From assembly GCA_030770535.1 (NCBI GenBank), contig JASVEC010000016.1:620001-684000 (forward strand): DNA of 64,000 bases, written 5' to 3'. Numbering within the stretch: position 1 is the stretch's first letter; each line of letters opens with the position of its first letter. Made by a program: the position numbers and the translations under genes. The notes under the pieces were generated by a model. It was given only the letters and a program-made list of their open reading frames with translations. It was not told the DNA's origin and ran no database searches. Positions 33,891 through 45,300 of this stretch are shown here, one piece after another. Source of the stretch: Batkoa obscura (Eukaryota; Entomophthoromycota; Entomophthoromycetes; Entomophthorales; Batkoaceae).

Positions 33891-36353
33891 CTATCTATTT
33901 TCATTCTTATTTTCATTTTCATTTTCATTTTTGCCATTGGTTTCTTTATCTTTACTTTGATTATTTACTTTCAATAACCATTTAGTCACTGTTTCTCTAA
34001 AATTAACAAAAGTCACTGGCTTAGATATATGATCATTCATACCAATCTCTAAAAAATGTGTACGATCTGAAAGTAGGGCATTAGCTGAAACTGATATCAC
34101 CACTTGATCAGGATCCATTTTGCGTATCTCCCTACAAACTTCATCTCCGTCCATTTTAGGCATTGACTGATCTAATAGAATTACATGATAATGACCCAAA
34201 GATCGAGAACGGTAGGCGTTGAGTGCTTGTTGTCCATCACTAGTCAATTCACATTCAATGCATCCCATCTTTTCTAAAAACCTAACTAAAATGGCCTGAT
34301 TTACTGGATTATCTTCTGCTAATAATACCTGAAAGCGTTTTCCTTTTGGTAATCCATTCTTATCACCAATTGACTTTCTATTTTTATTTGCCTTATATTC
34401 TTTAGTTGGTCTTGTGTTGACATCATTATTATTATTAGCACGTTTGGTTTGTGCTATAGTTGAATGCATTTTCTTGCTTGAATTACCATTTTTAGTTTGA
34501 TGATCAGCTGATTTATTTCTATTAAAATTTGATATGTATTTTGAAGCTTCTTGTAAATCATAAAACTCGAATTTAATTGCTTTTAAAGGTGAATCAGGTG
34601 ATAATGGACTTTCATTAACCGGATTTTCTGTATTTCCCCTAGGGAAAGTAAGCTCCACCCAAAATGTAGATCCTACTTCCTTTTCTGTACTTAGGCCTAT
34701 TGTTCCTCCCATCATATCAACTAGTGATTTTGTAATCGCAAGGCCTAGTCCAGAACCACCATACAATCTACGATTGGAAGAATCGGCTTGTGTCCATGGT
34801 GAAAACAACTTTTTTGAAATTTCCTTTGTCATTCCAATTCCAGTATCGGCAAACGTAAGCCTTAGCCCAACCTGTCCTGTTTCCAAATTTTCTGCTTTAA
34901 CATCAATTGATACTTTTCCATTATGCGTAAACTTTAAAGCATTTGATGAAAGGTTAATAATGATTTGTTGAAATCGGTGCAAGTCTCCTTCTAGAATATA
35001 ATCTTCATTTGGGATGCTTATCGAATATCCTAAACTCTTCCTTAAAGCTGAATCTTCTACTATTTTAGACACTTGGCCCAACATGCGACCAAGCGAAAAA
35101 GATACTTTATTCAGATTAAGTTTTCCAGCTTCAATTTGTGAAAAATCTAATATGTCCTGTATTACTGACATCTATTCATTTATTAGAATAATACCATTTA
35201 TTAAAATTACAAATTACCATCAACCTTGCTGAGCCATCAATTGTATCTATAAATGATCGTTGATCACTTGTAATATCGGTTTCTTTTAAAAGAGATGTGT
35301 TTCCGACAATTCCGAATAGCTATAATTTTAAATTTTAGGTTAGTTTCAATTTGATAATGAATGACTTACAGGTGTGCGTATTTCATGAGACATCATTGAT
35401 AAAAAAGCTGATTTAAGTCTTGATGCTTCAGTAGCCATTTGTTCTGAAGCTTTTAACATTTGTTTTTCCGCTTCTGCTCTCTTCCAATCATGAACATCTT
35501 AAAAATTATTAGGTTTTTATTGTTGAATGTGATAAAATAAAGCTTTACCGACCGCTGTCAATACCCAGCGCTTTAACTCGCCATTCCTAAATACTGGAAT
35601 AGATTGAAAGATATGCCATCTCCACCCAGTTTCGTCACCTGCGATAATTGGTGTTTGCTTATTTCTATATCGCGCTTCCATTTTAAATGGCGTTAAAGAT
35701 TTAGATGCATCTTGCCAAAGAGGTACAAATTGTTCCCAATCTTCTGGATGTATATTCTGATCCCAAGGCTCTGATAACACATCAATTCCCCATGTTTCTT
35801 TAACCCTTCTATTTGCATAATATATTTCGCCTTCACGCCCGCAGATCCAAACCATTACTGGTATCGCATCCGCTAATAAAGCGAATTCAGATAATAACCT
35901 TGATTCTAATTGAGGCTCATTGATGTCGCTAACCATGTTGCGCATTGGATTATTTTCCGTTTCAATTGGCATCCATTCCTTTTGAGCAAACTTTAAGATT
36001 GGGACATCTCTAATTGAAATTGTGTAATATGTTCTATTCTCAAAATGCCACTCTTTTGTTTTAACAATGGCCATCTTTTCAGACATGTCCGAGTTTGATA
36101 CCATAGCGTAAGTCAGATCTGCTATTTTAACTTGTCGATTTTGGCCCTTTTCAAATACCTCTTTTGGAGTAAAGTGTTTGCGCATGAAATCTTGAATCGG
36201 TTGACACACAATCTCTGCTTCTTTTTTGTACTTGAAAACCTCAATTAGCCTTTGATTACACGCCAATGGCCGCCAATCATCACATACCACCACAGGTTCA
36301 AATGTGGCATCACATATCACCCGACAAATGTTTTCTATACAACAAGTTGGCAT
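33891..36353 (-). CDS. Cytosolic hybrid sensor histidine kinase (PAS-HisKA-HATPase-REC)
   Basis: Four exons (35549-36353, 35370-35497, 35218-35319, 33891-35171) give about 771 residues. No membrane segment. The N-terminal ~170 residues are a PAS-like region (FEPVVVCDDWRPLACNQRL). A clearer PAS domain follows at ~170-275 (ADAIPVMVWICGREGEIYY, WGIDVLSEPWDQNIHPEDW, GWRWHIFQSIPVFRNGELK). The H-box FLSMMSHEIRTP lies at the end of exon 2, the second dimerisation helix ends DILDFSQIEAG, the N-box is INLSSNALKFTHNG, and the G-boxes are FADTGIGM and YGGSGLGLAI. A receiver domain near the C-terminus has LLAEDNPVNQ, the phosphoacceptor VILLDQSMPKMDG and HISKPV. This order resembles fungal group PAS-hybrid kinases feeding the Ypd1-type relay. 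The signal is unknown. Splice sites rebuild the conserved H-box, which supports the model. Confidence 0.9.
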
Positions 36354-38374
36354 TATTAAAGTTGATTATTAAAAGAAGTTCAAAATCAAATTGAACCTTT
36401 ATCGTTAATGTGATAATAGAAAGAATAGAAAATAAATTAATAAATAAAAGATGTTTTATTAAAATTATTATCTATCATAAAGAAAAATGGTTAAAAAAGC
36501 CAATAAAATTTACCTATAATATAATCCATTCTTGGTGCAAATTAAAACAAAGAAGTTTCATTAATTTGAAAGTTTATAACTTTATCTTTATTCTTGCCTA
36601 TTTTTAGAAAGTGATCGTAATATCCAAAGATTTAACTCATTAAAAATCAACAAAAAATGACTTTTAGAGCAACCGACCTTAAAGTATAGTCTAACGAATT
36701 GTAATAATAGAATGAAATAGCAACCGACTTAAGTAAATTTATTCAAATATCGTAATTTGTATAATTTATTGTTATCTCTTTGCATCGTTTGGTATGAAAC
36801 TTTAGTTTTTAATATTCAATAATGGTTTCTGCCTAAAATTAAAGTTTCATTTCCTTTAATTAACTTGAATCTAGCCCCTTCCAGCCCTAATAGCAATTTT
36901 AAATTTAGTTTTCTCATTTTTGATTTGATTTAAAATCGATAAAAGCTCAGTCGTAATATTCTCTTTGCCTTTTCTGTCTCCATTGAATTAGCAAGAATAT
37001 TTAGTACATTTAGGACTAGCTTTTACATAGAGAAAAGTACTTATACTTCTATATCTTTATCCAAAAAATACTGATAGATCTAGATTTCGGACATCTTCTC
37101 AGCAGATCAAAGTTTAACATGTTACATAAGTTATGAATTTTAAACTAAAAGTTTAAGAACCTTGACTGATCAAAGTTAAACCAATGGGAGTGAACGGGTT
37201 ACTAATTCCTGTAATTAGGAAAGTTTAAAATTAGGAAGATAAGCTTGTTTAAAATCGTTGAAAATGGAAATGTATTGTGTATTTTAAATTTTGATAGAAT
37301 TATCATTTATTCTGTAAACATTAAACCCATGTAATAGACGCAAACTAAGAACTAAACGTCTTAGTTCATTTAAAAGTATGTGAATACCTTAATATAATAT
37401 TTGTCTATTGTTTTCACTAAGAAATATATCAGTGTATGCATAGTCCAAAGTATTAACTATTTAGCTCATAACTATGCAATTATCAAACAAATCATAAACC
37501 ATTACAAATTTATTAAATAAACAAGCATAAAAATAAATACTACTAATTGGCAATGCATTCATTTATAAATAGTCTTTAGACATAATTCACAAAAATAATT
37601 AGAAGTTATACAAGGATCTGGTCATTCAAAGTATGATTTTGACAGGAGGAAAATTTTAAAAGATCATACCAATATAGATTAAGTATTGATAGTTTGTGCA
37701 AGCTTTTAAAAGTTAAAGTAATATAAAAAAGAATTGCTAGATATACAACATAGTGCCAACCAAAACATAATGTTAATGTTTTAAAAATTAGTCGTTAGGG
37801 TTTCATCTTATTTACCAGGTCAAAAGCGATGAAGTCTATAAACAAAAAAAATTATTTGGAGACTTCAACTTTAACTTGATTTGAGTAATCTGGTGTTATT
37901 TTTGTAAAATTTCAGTAGTAATTTTGATAACACTAAAATAAATCGTTACTATCATTTAAGTACATTTTAGAATATAATAATACACTTTGAAGGGTTATTT
38001 GTTTATTTAACTAATATAAAAGAACTAGATTAATAGATAAATATTAAAATATATTTATGATAATGAAATTAATATTAAAGCTATTAAAATTATAATCATC
38101 AAAGCTCTTTTGGCGTAACATGTCGATTTTAATAAATTATGAATCGGAGTTTGTATTGAAAATAGTTTAAACATTAATGATATATTATTTGGAAGATGAG
38201 CAAATTTTAAGCATTTTAACTCTGAATTAATCTTTCTAGTGCTTATAATATTTTGAAGCTTTTTCTAACTTCTAGTTAAGACTTATTATTACTACAGTAC
38301 TGTATTACCATTGTAACATTGTATTAGTCCTCAGTTAACTTAGGTATGGTATTTTAAAATGAAAGTAGAGTATA
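36354..38374. other. Intergenic, 2 kb
   Basis: AT-rich, with no open frame or domain I can recognise. A 65-codon frame at 36410-36607 is not supported. The right end runs into the receptor pseudogene. Confidence 0.55.
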
Positions 38375-38476
38375 TCAATTTTACTCATATTATCACAGTA
38401 ATTATTTAAAGAACTTGGGAATTAAGCAAATCCATATCCCTTTGATTGTATTATACCAATCAAAAACTTATTTCAG

Positions 38477-38583
38477 TATATGGCGATGTATTTTTTGCCT
38501 AGCAATTTCACTAATAATTTTTCCGCTCAAATAGCGCTTAAAAAAGCAAAAAGTAATGAAACCAAAGAAAACATCCCCCATAT
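38477..38583 (+). mobile_element. Foldback MITE, copy G, inside the receptor pseudogene
   Basis: Starts TATATGGCGATGTATTTTTT and ends AACATCCCCCATA. The flanks align with receptor 1: TTCAG before the element and TTTCAAAT after it match CTTCAGTTTATTTCAAAT, so the interval is an insertion at a TA within TM2/TM3 of the gene. Confidence 0.88.
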
Positions 38584-38976
38584 TTCAAATTATGGCTATA
38601 AATTCTAAATAAGATTTTATGTGTTTTGTATCCACTACTTGAATTTTTTTATTGTATACTATAGCCATTGTTTCAAATTTGGTGTTAGGTATGATTTTTA
38701 AATTTATTGTGGTAAATAATTCATCTAGTTTTATATATGACCCAATTTTTAATATCATTTTTTGTTAGTGTATATTGCCATTGACATTCAAATAAATCCC
38801 TTTAGATGGCGCCTCATGTCAGTTTAAATAAGATGAACCTAAAGGGTTAATCTGGACTTATGGAACTAACTATAGATGGATTATGACTACAGTCATATTT
38901 TATATTCTAGTCTTTATTTCAATTACACATTATTTAATTGTTCAAAAATCCTTTAATTTGATCTTCATTTCTAAGC

Positions 38977-39078
38977 AGGGTTTTTTGATTTCATCGCTTT
39001 TTTTCCATTTTTTAAGCACTGTTTGAGTGGAAAAACTGTTAGTAAGATGCTTAAATAAAAAAATACATCCTCATATAT
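38977..39078 (-). mobile_element. Foldback MITE, copy H, inside the receptor pseudogene
   Basis: Inverse copy with the core TTTTTTAAGCACTGTTTGAG and right end AATACATCCTCATATA. The left terminal repeat is eroded (CAGGGTTTTTTGATTTC). It separates the TM5 end from the FEVKAR segment of the dead receptor. Confidence 0.85.
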
Positions 39079-39602
39079 TGGTAAACAAATTTGAAGTTAA
39101 AGCAAGAACAATTGTCAAATTATCAATGTATACATTGCTTCTGATTATATGTTACACTTTGGTAATGTTTAAATTATTTTCAGTGCCAAAAATAATTACA
39201 CTAAAGTCAGAACCAAGCTATTTCTTAAACATCACAACTGCTTTTTTCATGACTTTCAAGGCATTTCTGATACTTGAAAATTTTCTTTCTAATAGTTTAC
39301 TTTACAGAAAGACTGAGCTGACTTTTAAAAAATTAACAAAGGGGTTCTATCTTTAAGACTTTATCTTAGTACTTAATCATTTCAATAAATATAACATTAG
39401 CTTTAAATATTGATCTATTTATAAACCATATCGCTTATAATAGCTCAAATGATTTACTTAATTAGAATATTTCATAAATTATATTACAACTTTTACCAAT
39501 TTGAAATTTGAAATTTGAGGTCATATTTAAAACCTCTAATTATTTTGTAGGGAAATAAAGTATTAACTTTTTGTAAATGTACATAAACCATAAGTGAAAA
39601 TA

Positions 39603-39710
39603 ATATGAGGATGATTTTTTTGATTTTATTACTTTTTCCACCTTTTAAGCGCTATTTGAGCGGAAAATTTGTTAGTAAAATTCTTAAACACAAAAATACA
39701 TCCCCATATA
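39603..39710 (-). mobile_element. Foldback MITE, copy I
   Basis: Close to the family consensus. Starts AATATGAGGATGATTTTTTT and ends ATACATCCCCATATA; the core TTTTAAGCGCTATTTGAGCG is perfect. Confidence 0.85.
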
Positions 39711-40364
39711 ATTCCTTTCTCAAATATATTAAGTTTTTGATTTTCAGCTTTAATAAATTTTTATACCAACTTTTTAGGACTATTTTTTGTAAAATAATTT
39801 TTAAGCTCGATGTCTATTTACTTTTATTAGCATTAGCTATGATAACAATACTTGAAACAAACTAAGCCACAGGTTGATGCATGGTGTTAATTTTAATAAA
39901 TTATTAATAGAGGAATAAATCGTGAAGTTTGGTGCTAATTCGGACTTACAAGAGCGTTTCTAAAGTAACCTCCTTTTCAGAAAAAGTTTTACCAGTAATA
40001 GTATATAATTAGAATAAGGAAGTTTTGTTACATCAAAAATATTCTATCTCTAGATATTAAAATGTTTTGTCGTTACAACTAATGATTATCTTATTTTTTT
40101 AGCCTAAAAAGAAGAGTACTATTGAAATATCCTTAGAAGTTGTTTCCGAAATTCTACACCACAATATTTGAGAGTGCTAAAGTATAAAACATTAGTACTT
40201 ATCTACTAATAGAGATAGGCATAAGTATAACTGCGGAATATATATATATAAATTGTTTTCATAAATGTTATGGAATTATACCTTTGTTTTCCTTTTGCTT
40301 TAGCTAGTGGTTTTTGAAAAAGAGTGCCAATGACTGCATAGTTATAACCATTATACTATTTTGA

Positions 40365-40470
40365 TATATGGGGACGTTTTTTTTGGCTTAATTATTTTTC
40401 TATCTTTTAAGCACATTTGAGCGGAAATATTATTAGTGAAATTACTAAACACAAAAATACATTCCCATAT
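40365..40470 (-). mobile_element. Foldback MITE, copy J
   Basis: Starts TATATGGGGACGTTTTTTTT and ends AATACATTCCCATAT. One base is missing in the core (AAGCACATTTGAGCGGAAA). It lies about 300 bases upstream of receptor 2. Confidence 0.83.
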
Positions 40471-40771
40471 TTGAGTTGTTTTTTTGTATACAAAAAATAA
40501 ATTTAACATTTGGCATTTAAATTTAATTATTAAATCAAATAGCAAAATTTAACCAAAGTTAATATAAAGAAAAGTCAATAAAACCAAGATCAATCGATTA
40601 AAGTTCTATCTTGACATAGATATTGCAAATATGAGGAATAATTAATGTCATTATAAATTGATGCCAAGCCATCTTTTTATTGAATATAATTAGAACATTT
40701 ATATTGAAAAGCAAAGAAAATATAGTAATACTATTTTTGAAATTTTAATCTGGTATTAAAATAGTGATTCA

Positions 40772-41671
40772 ATGAAAAGAGAGGTAGACCAAGAAGCTTA
40801 CTATATTTACCAAAATAAAATAGTAACTTATTTTTCTCATACGGTTTCTATAATATTTACTTTTATTATACTACTTGCTGTTTTAGTTTTATCTGTGATA
40901 AATCAAAAAGTTAATATATCTCTACCGTATCGCTTGTCTATATTTATTTTAATTGGAGATTTTTTTTTCAGCTGCTCAACTTTAGTCACTATTAACTCAG
41001 AAGAGGGAACTGTGTGCGCCATCTCTTTTTTAACTCAAGTATTTAGCACGCTAATATCTTTATTGTATACTCTTTCAATAGGTTTAAACTTATATCTCAC
41101 TGTAGTATTTAAGTATCAAATCGGGATGGTATTAAAATATGCTTACTATATTGTTCCACTCATTTTGTCATTAGTTTTAAGTATACTTCCAGTAGTGCTT
41201 GGAGAGATTATATTTACATCAGGAGAAGGATCAACTTGCTGGTTTAATGAAGATGAAACTAGTGGATTTGTTTGGGCTTATGCCGTAAATTATGCATGGA
41301 TTCTTTTTTCGATAATATTTTGTACGTTTGTATTTGCCACTGTGTCATTTAATTTGTTTTATGAGAAATACAAACTTAATACAAGTTTTGATAAAAAAGC
41401 AGTAACTAATGTTAATAAATGTGTGATTATTCGACTGTTGATGTTTTCATTAATTCCAATAGTTTGCTATATAGTATTAGTATTTAGGTTGCTTTTTGGA
41501 AAAAACTTTACCTTTGATCAAGAGTTCCAGACTTCTATTGCGTCAAGTTTTTTTAAAGGGCTTCAGGGCTTTTTTAATGCTTCTTTATTTTTGTATAATA
41601 GCCTCTTATACAAAGAAGCCGAAAAGGCCATCACAAAAGTAGTAAGATCATCCAAGAAAGCCATCGTATAA
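40772..41671 (+). CDS. 7TM receptor 2 (cAMP-receptor-like GPCR)
   Basis: 299 residues, seven hydrophobic segments, unspliced. Landmarks: YIYQNKIVTYFSHTVSIIF before TM1; SLPYRLSIFILIGDFFFSC at TM2; Cys in GTVCAIS and in the loop STCWFNEDE (probable disulfide); FSTLISLLYTLSIGLNLYL (TM3); FSLIPIVCYIVLVF (TM6); SSFFKGLQGFFNASLFLYNS (TM7); then a short Lys-rich tail. It is closer to receptors 3 and 4 than to receptor 1. G-protein coupling is expected from the family but the ligand is unknown. Confidence 0.82.
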   Translation: MKREVDQEAYYIYQNKIVTYFSHTVSIIFTFIILLAVLVLSVINQKVNISLPYRLSIFILIGDFFFSCSTLVTINSEEGTVCAISFLTQVFSTLISLLYTLSIGLNLYLTVVFKYQIGMVLKYAYYIVPLILSLVLSILPVVLGEIIFTSGEGSTCWFNEDETSGFVWAYAVNYAWILFSIIFCTFVFATVSFNLFYEKYKLNTSFDKKAVTNVNKCVIIRLLMFSLIPIVCYIVLVFRLLFGKNFTFDQEFQTSIASSFFKGLQGFFNASLFLYNSLLYKEAEKAITKVVRSSKKAIV

Positions 41672-42376
41672 GGCACTTTGTGTTAAAATTAACAATATCT
41701 AAATGATTACTATTCTTTAATAAAAGATACTACAAATGACATATATACCTGCTGAGAATCTTTAAGGTTACAAAATAGACCAATATTTTAGTTGTGTTTG
41801 AACTATGTATTTGAACTTCAAACTATTTCAATATATTAAGAATTTCCCTAAATCTGTGACAATATTTACACATATATTATTCCATGATAAAAGAGCATCA
41901 AATGATAACTATAAACGATAGCCATGAAGCTTGGTAAAATTTTAATTTTTTAATTTTTATAAAAATCTCATATCTAGTTTGTATTTGTATATAATATCAT
42001 TTTATCGTTTAATTTATATCTAATCTTAGTTACATAAAAAGTAGTGGACATATACGATTCTCAAAATTGATGTTGAAAATAGTAGTATTTAAATTTATAC
42101 AAAACTATTCATCTTCAGATGTTCAAATACGTTTTTGAGTATGATTGCAATCTAAGACTAAGGGAATGTCTTTTCACCTTTTAATGCTTTGTTTACATTT
42201 TAAGCTTAAAATTTAGAATATTAATAAATTCTTTTCTAAAACACACCAATAGAAGTGATTAAAAATCTCTATTTATTTAGCATTAATCAAGCTAAACATT
42301 AAAAATCCAATAAATTGAAAACAAATCAAAATTATTAAAACATTTTTAAGTTCAATCTCATTTTATACAACACGGA
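41672..42376. other. Intergenic
   Basis: AT-rich spacer between two same-strand genes; the UBR1-like promoter should lie here. Nothing else seen. Confidence 0.6.
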
Positions 42377-45300
42377 ATGCCTCCAAGCAATAATGCAGAC
42401 ATATGTTTATATAAAAAATCAATACTTAAAGATAAATTAAGAAGCTTATGTAATGACATTAATTATGAATTCAGCTCTGATAAAAAGCGAGAACTTGTTT
42501 TGTTTTTAAATGATTTCCTAGGATGTAATGAACTTGAATATGATAGTGATTTAGGGCTTTATTTACCAAATGTTAATACTAACACAAACAAAGTCAAAAA
42601 AAGTGCTTTCTGTGGAAGAGTGTTTGAGGATGGAGAAGCAGTTTATAGCTGCAGGTAAGACTTTAAGGACATAACAAGTGTTTAATTCAACTTTAACTTT
42701 AGAAATTGTGCTGCGGATCCTACTTGTGTGTTGTGTGAAAGTTGCTTTAAAGGATCTAACCATCAGGGCCATGAAGTTCATATACATGTACATGGATCAA
42801 ATTTTGGTTGTTGTGATTGTGGAGATGAGGAAGCGTTTGAAGATTTAGTATGTGAGCATCATAAAAAGGAATTCAAAAAAAGCTTTGAGGAAATTGCTTC
42901 TAATTTATCATATAATACTAAGGTCTCAATTGAGTGTTTAATTGAGTTTGCTTTCGATTTCATAATAGAAGTGTTTAGTCTTTCACCTCAAGACTTAAAG
43001 TCATCTTTAGTTAAAGAAAGTATCCTGGAGAATACCCAAAAAGTATATAATCACTGGGGACTGGATCATAAAAGTTTAAATGATGAAGTATTTGGTTTGA
43101 TGATTTTAAATGATGAAGCTCATAGCTATAATGATGTTATTAAAATTTTTAGGACTATTTTAAAGTTTTCCAAATCTGTTGCAAGTGTTTCAACAAGGAA
43201 TATAGACCATATAGGCAGAGAAATGGCCAAGCATTCAAAATCAATTGATGAGCTGACCCTTATTGCTCAGGATATCTTAAAACATAAGCTTGGGGTTTCT
43301 ATTAGATCATTTACATCCCTCTTTTTTGAGGAGGTGGCAGGTTTTCTAATTCATTATATATGGTTAATTACGAATCCAAAGTTAAAAGAATTTAAGGGTG
43401 GTGATTTTATGGATTATTTTCTTGAAACTCTATCACGGAAACTCATAAATTACGGTAAGAGGCCAAAAGCATTACATTATTTTAACTCAATACTAATAAG
43501 TACAAAATTTTATAGATAATCAAATTGAAACTTACTACACTTCTTTTTCTCAAGTAAACAGTGAAAACCTATATTCAAACCAAAGTATTACGTCTTATCA
43601 CAGTGATATTGATTTAAGACATTTCGAAGATATTTCAATGGATTTCTTCCCTTTTTCTATTCAAATTGCAACCAGCAGTTCAAACAACAGCTACTTGATC
43701 TTACCAAAAAAAGAATGGAAGTTTCCGAATTCAAGGCTAAACAAATTATTTAACTTTGATTCAAGATTTTGGAAGATAGTTCAGCTTGAACTAAAAGAAA
43801 TATATACCAGATCTCTTCTTTCAAGTTCTTCCGAATATAAAGTAATCACAGCAAAAAACTTTGCGGTAAATTATCCGGAATTCTCAAAACCTAGAGTAGA
43901 CCTACCAGAACTAACTTCAAGTCTTCTTGAATTTTCAGTTCAATTATTCACAGTCCCCAGTGTTTCCAAAGCTTTGCAAGTGGAACTAGATTTCCTTAGA
44001 ACTTTAACATATATTGTAGAATCTTTTTATCATCCTCAAGTATCAAATGTTGAGGATTATGCCAGTTTTTCAAAAAAGTTACCACCTCTGTTTGATTGCT
44101 CTATTGATGCCTTCGAGACTGAACCACTAGCATCAATATATCACGACTTTTCTTATTTTTTCGACCATGAAAGCGTTTCCTCTGCAATATACGAAGATCA
44201 TGTACTTTTGGCTCAAATTCTAAACTTTTTGTCCAGGTTTCAGGGTCTGCATCCAATCAAAAGATTAACACAAATTCATATTGAATTCGAAGACAAAAAA
44301 GAGTCTGTAGCGATAAATACAATCTCTAGATTCAAAGCATTATACAAGGATTACACTTCCCTTTTTGGTCATTCTTTACCGCATCTTATAAAAGCCGTTC
44401 GCCGTACAATTCAAAAAATTGCCTCTTGGATTTTCGAGGGCGGGGATTTCAGAAGTGAGAATATAACAGAGGGATTAAACGGAGTAATCTACCATGATAT
44501 CGATGATGGTTTTGGAAATATCAACACAATAGTGAAATTTTCTCCTGGAGAAGGCGAGCCTGTTTCTTACTATTATACACTTAATCTCTTCCTTGGGAAC
44601 CTATTGAAATACATAGCAAAAACAGATATCAAAGAGTTCCAAGGTTTAGGATGTTTTGATCTTATACAAGTTTTGTTAGGCCCAGAAGCAAAAAATGAAT
44701 TTATTCAACCTGATGTTAACATGTTACTTTTGGCAGTTTTCGATTATCCAATTAGAAGTCTGGTGTTATTTTCTCAAACAGAAGCTAACTATTGGGTACG
44801 AAATGGACCATATTTTAGCAGTATTGGTCGATATCTTTCAGATCGAAGTTTTTCAACTATAATGCCGATACTAAGCTCTATACAGTTTATGTTTGGCATT
44901 TTCTCACCTGAAGTAGTGCTTCAAACATTGATTGAGAGATTTGAGCTTACTTACTGGTTTACAAATGAGACGCTAGAAACAAGCTATGACTCAAATCAGG
45001 AAAATTTGATTTTGGTTAATTTCTTTAAGCTTATAATATATTGTATTTCTGAAAGAAGTCCCTTTTTAAATACCGATGTCACTTCAAAGCTTCGCCATGA
45101 AGTTATCCAATGTGCCTATAAACAAGTATCATTTAATGTATTAAGCACAAGCCTTTCATCTGAAATTGCCAAAGATCCTTCCTTACTTAACATATTACGA
45201 GAGTTATGCGACTATAAACCCCCCGAGCTTTCAGAGGAGACAGGGAAATACTGCTTAAAGAAGGAGTATATCCACCTCCTAAATCCATTTTCATATTTTT

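Larger units (their letters stand above)
38375..39356 (+). pseudogene. Dead 7TM receptor copy, interrupted by two MITEs
   Basis: A relic of a cAMP-receptor-like gene closest to receptor 1. Recognisable pieces in order: a TM2 remnant at about 38425-38476 (AATCCATATCCCTTTGATTG against AAATCAATATCCTTCCGATT in receptor 1), then MITE G, then the TM3 region LLYTIAIVSNLVLGMIFKF (about 38653-38710), TM5 LIWTYGTNYRWIMTTVIFY (38849-38906) on to ISITHYLIVQKS, then MITE H, then TM6-TM7 from 39083 (FEVKARTIVKLSMYTLLLII to NFLSNSLLYRKTELTF). The reading is broken by the two insertions, by frame changes and by loss of the extracellular-loop Cys segment. The 3' end closely follows receptor 1 (VKARTIVKLSMY against VKTRTIIKLLMY). 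The exact 5' limit is uncertain. Confidence 0.85.
39357..40771. other. Intergenic with two MITEs
   Basis: Space between the receptor pseudogene and receptor 2. Two well preserved inverse MITE copies (39603-39710 and 40365-40470). The 86-codon frame at 39605-39865 is read through MITE I and is not a gene. Confidence 0.65.

Noticed and set aside
39605-39865. 86-codon frame near receptor 2
   Set aside because: It starts in and runs through MITE copy I and has no domain.
43455-43519. Apparent early stop in UBR1
   Set aside because: Removed by a canonical 61-nt intron that restores the reading into the next 1.5-kb-plus segment.
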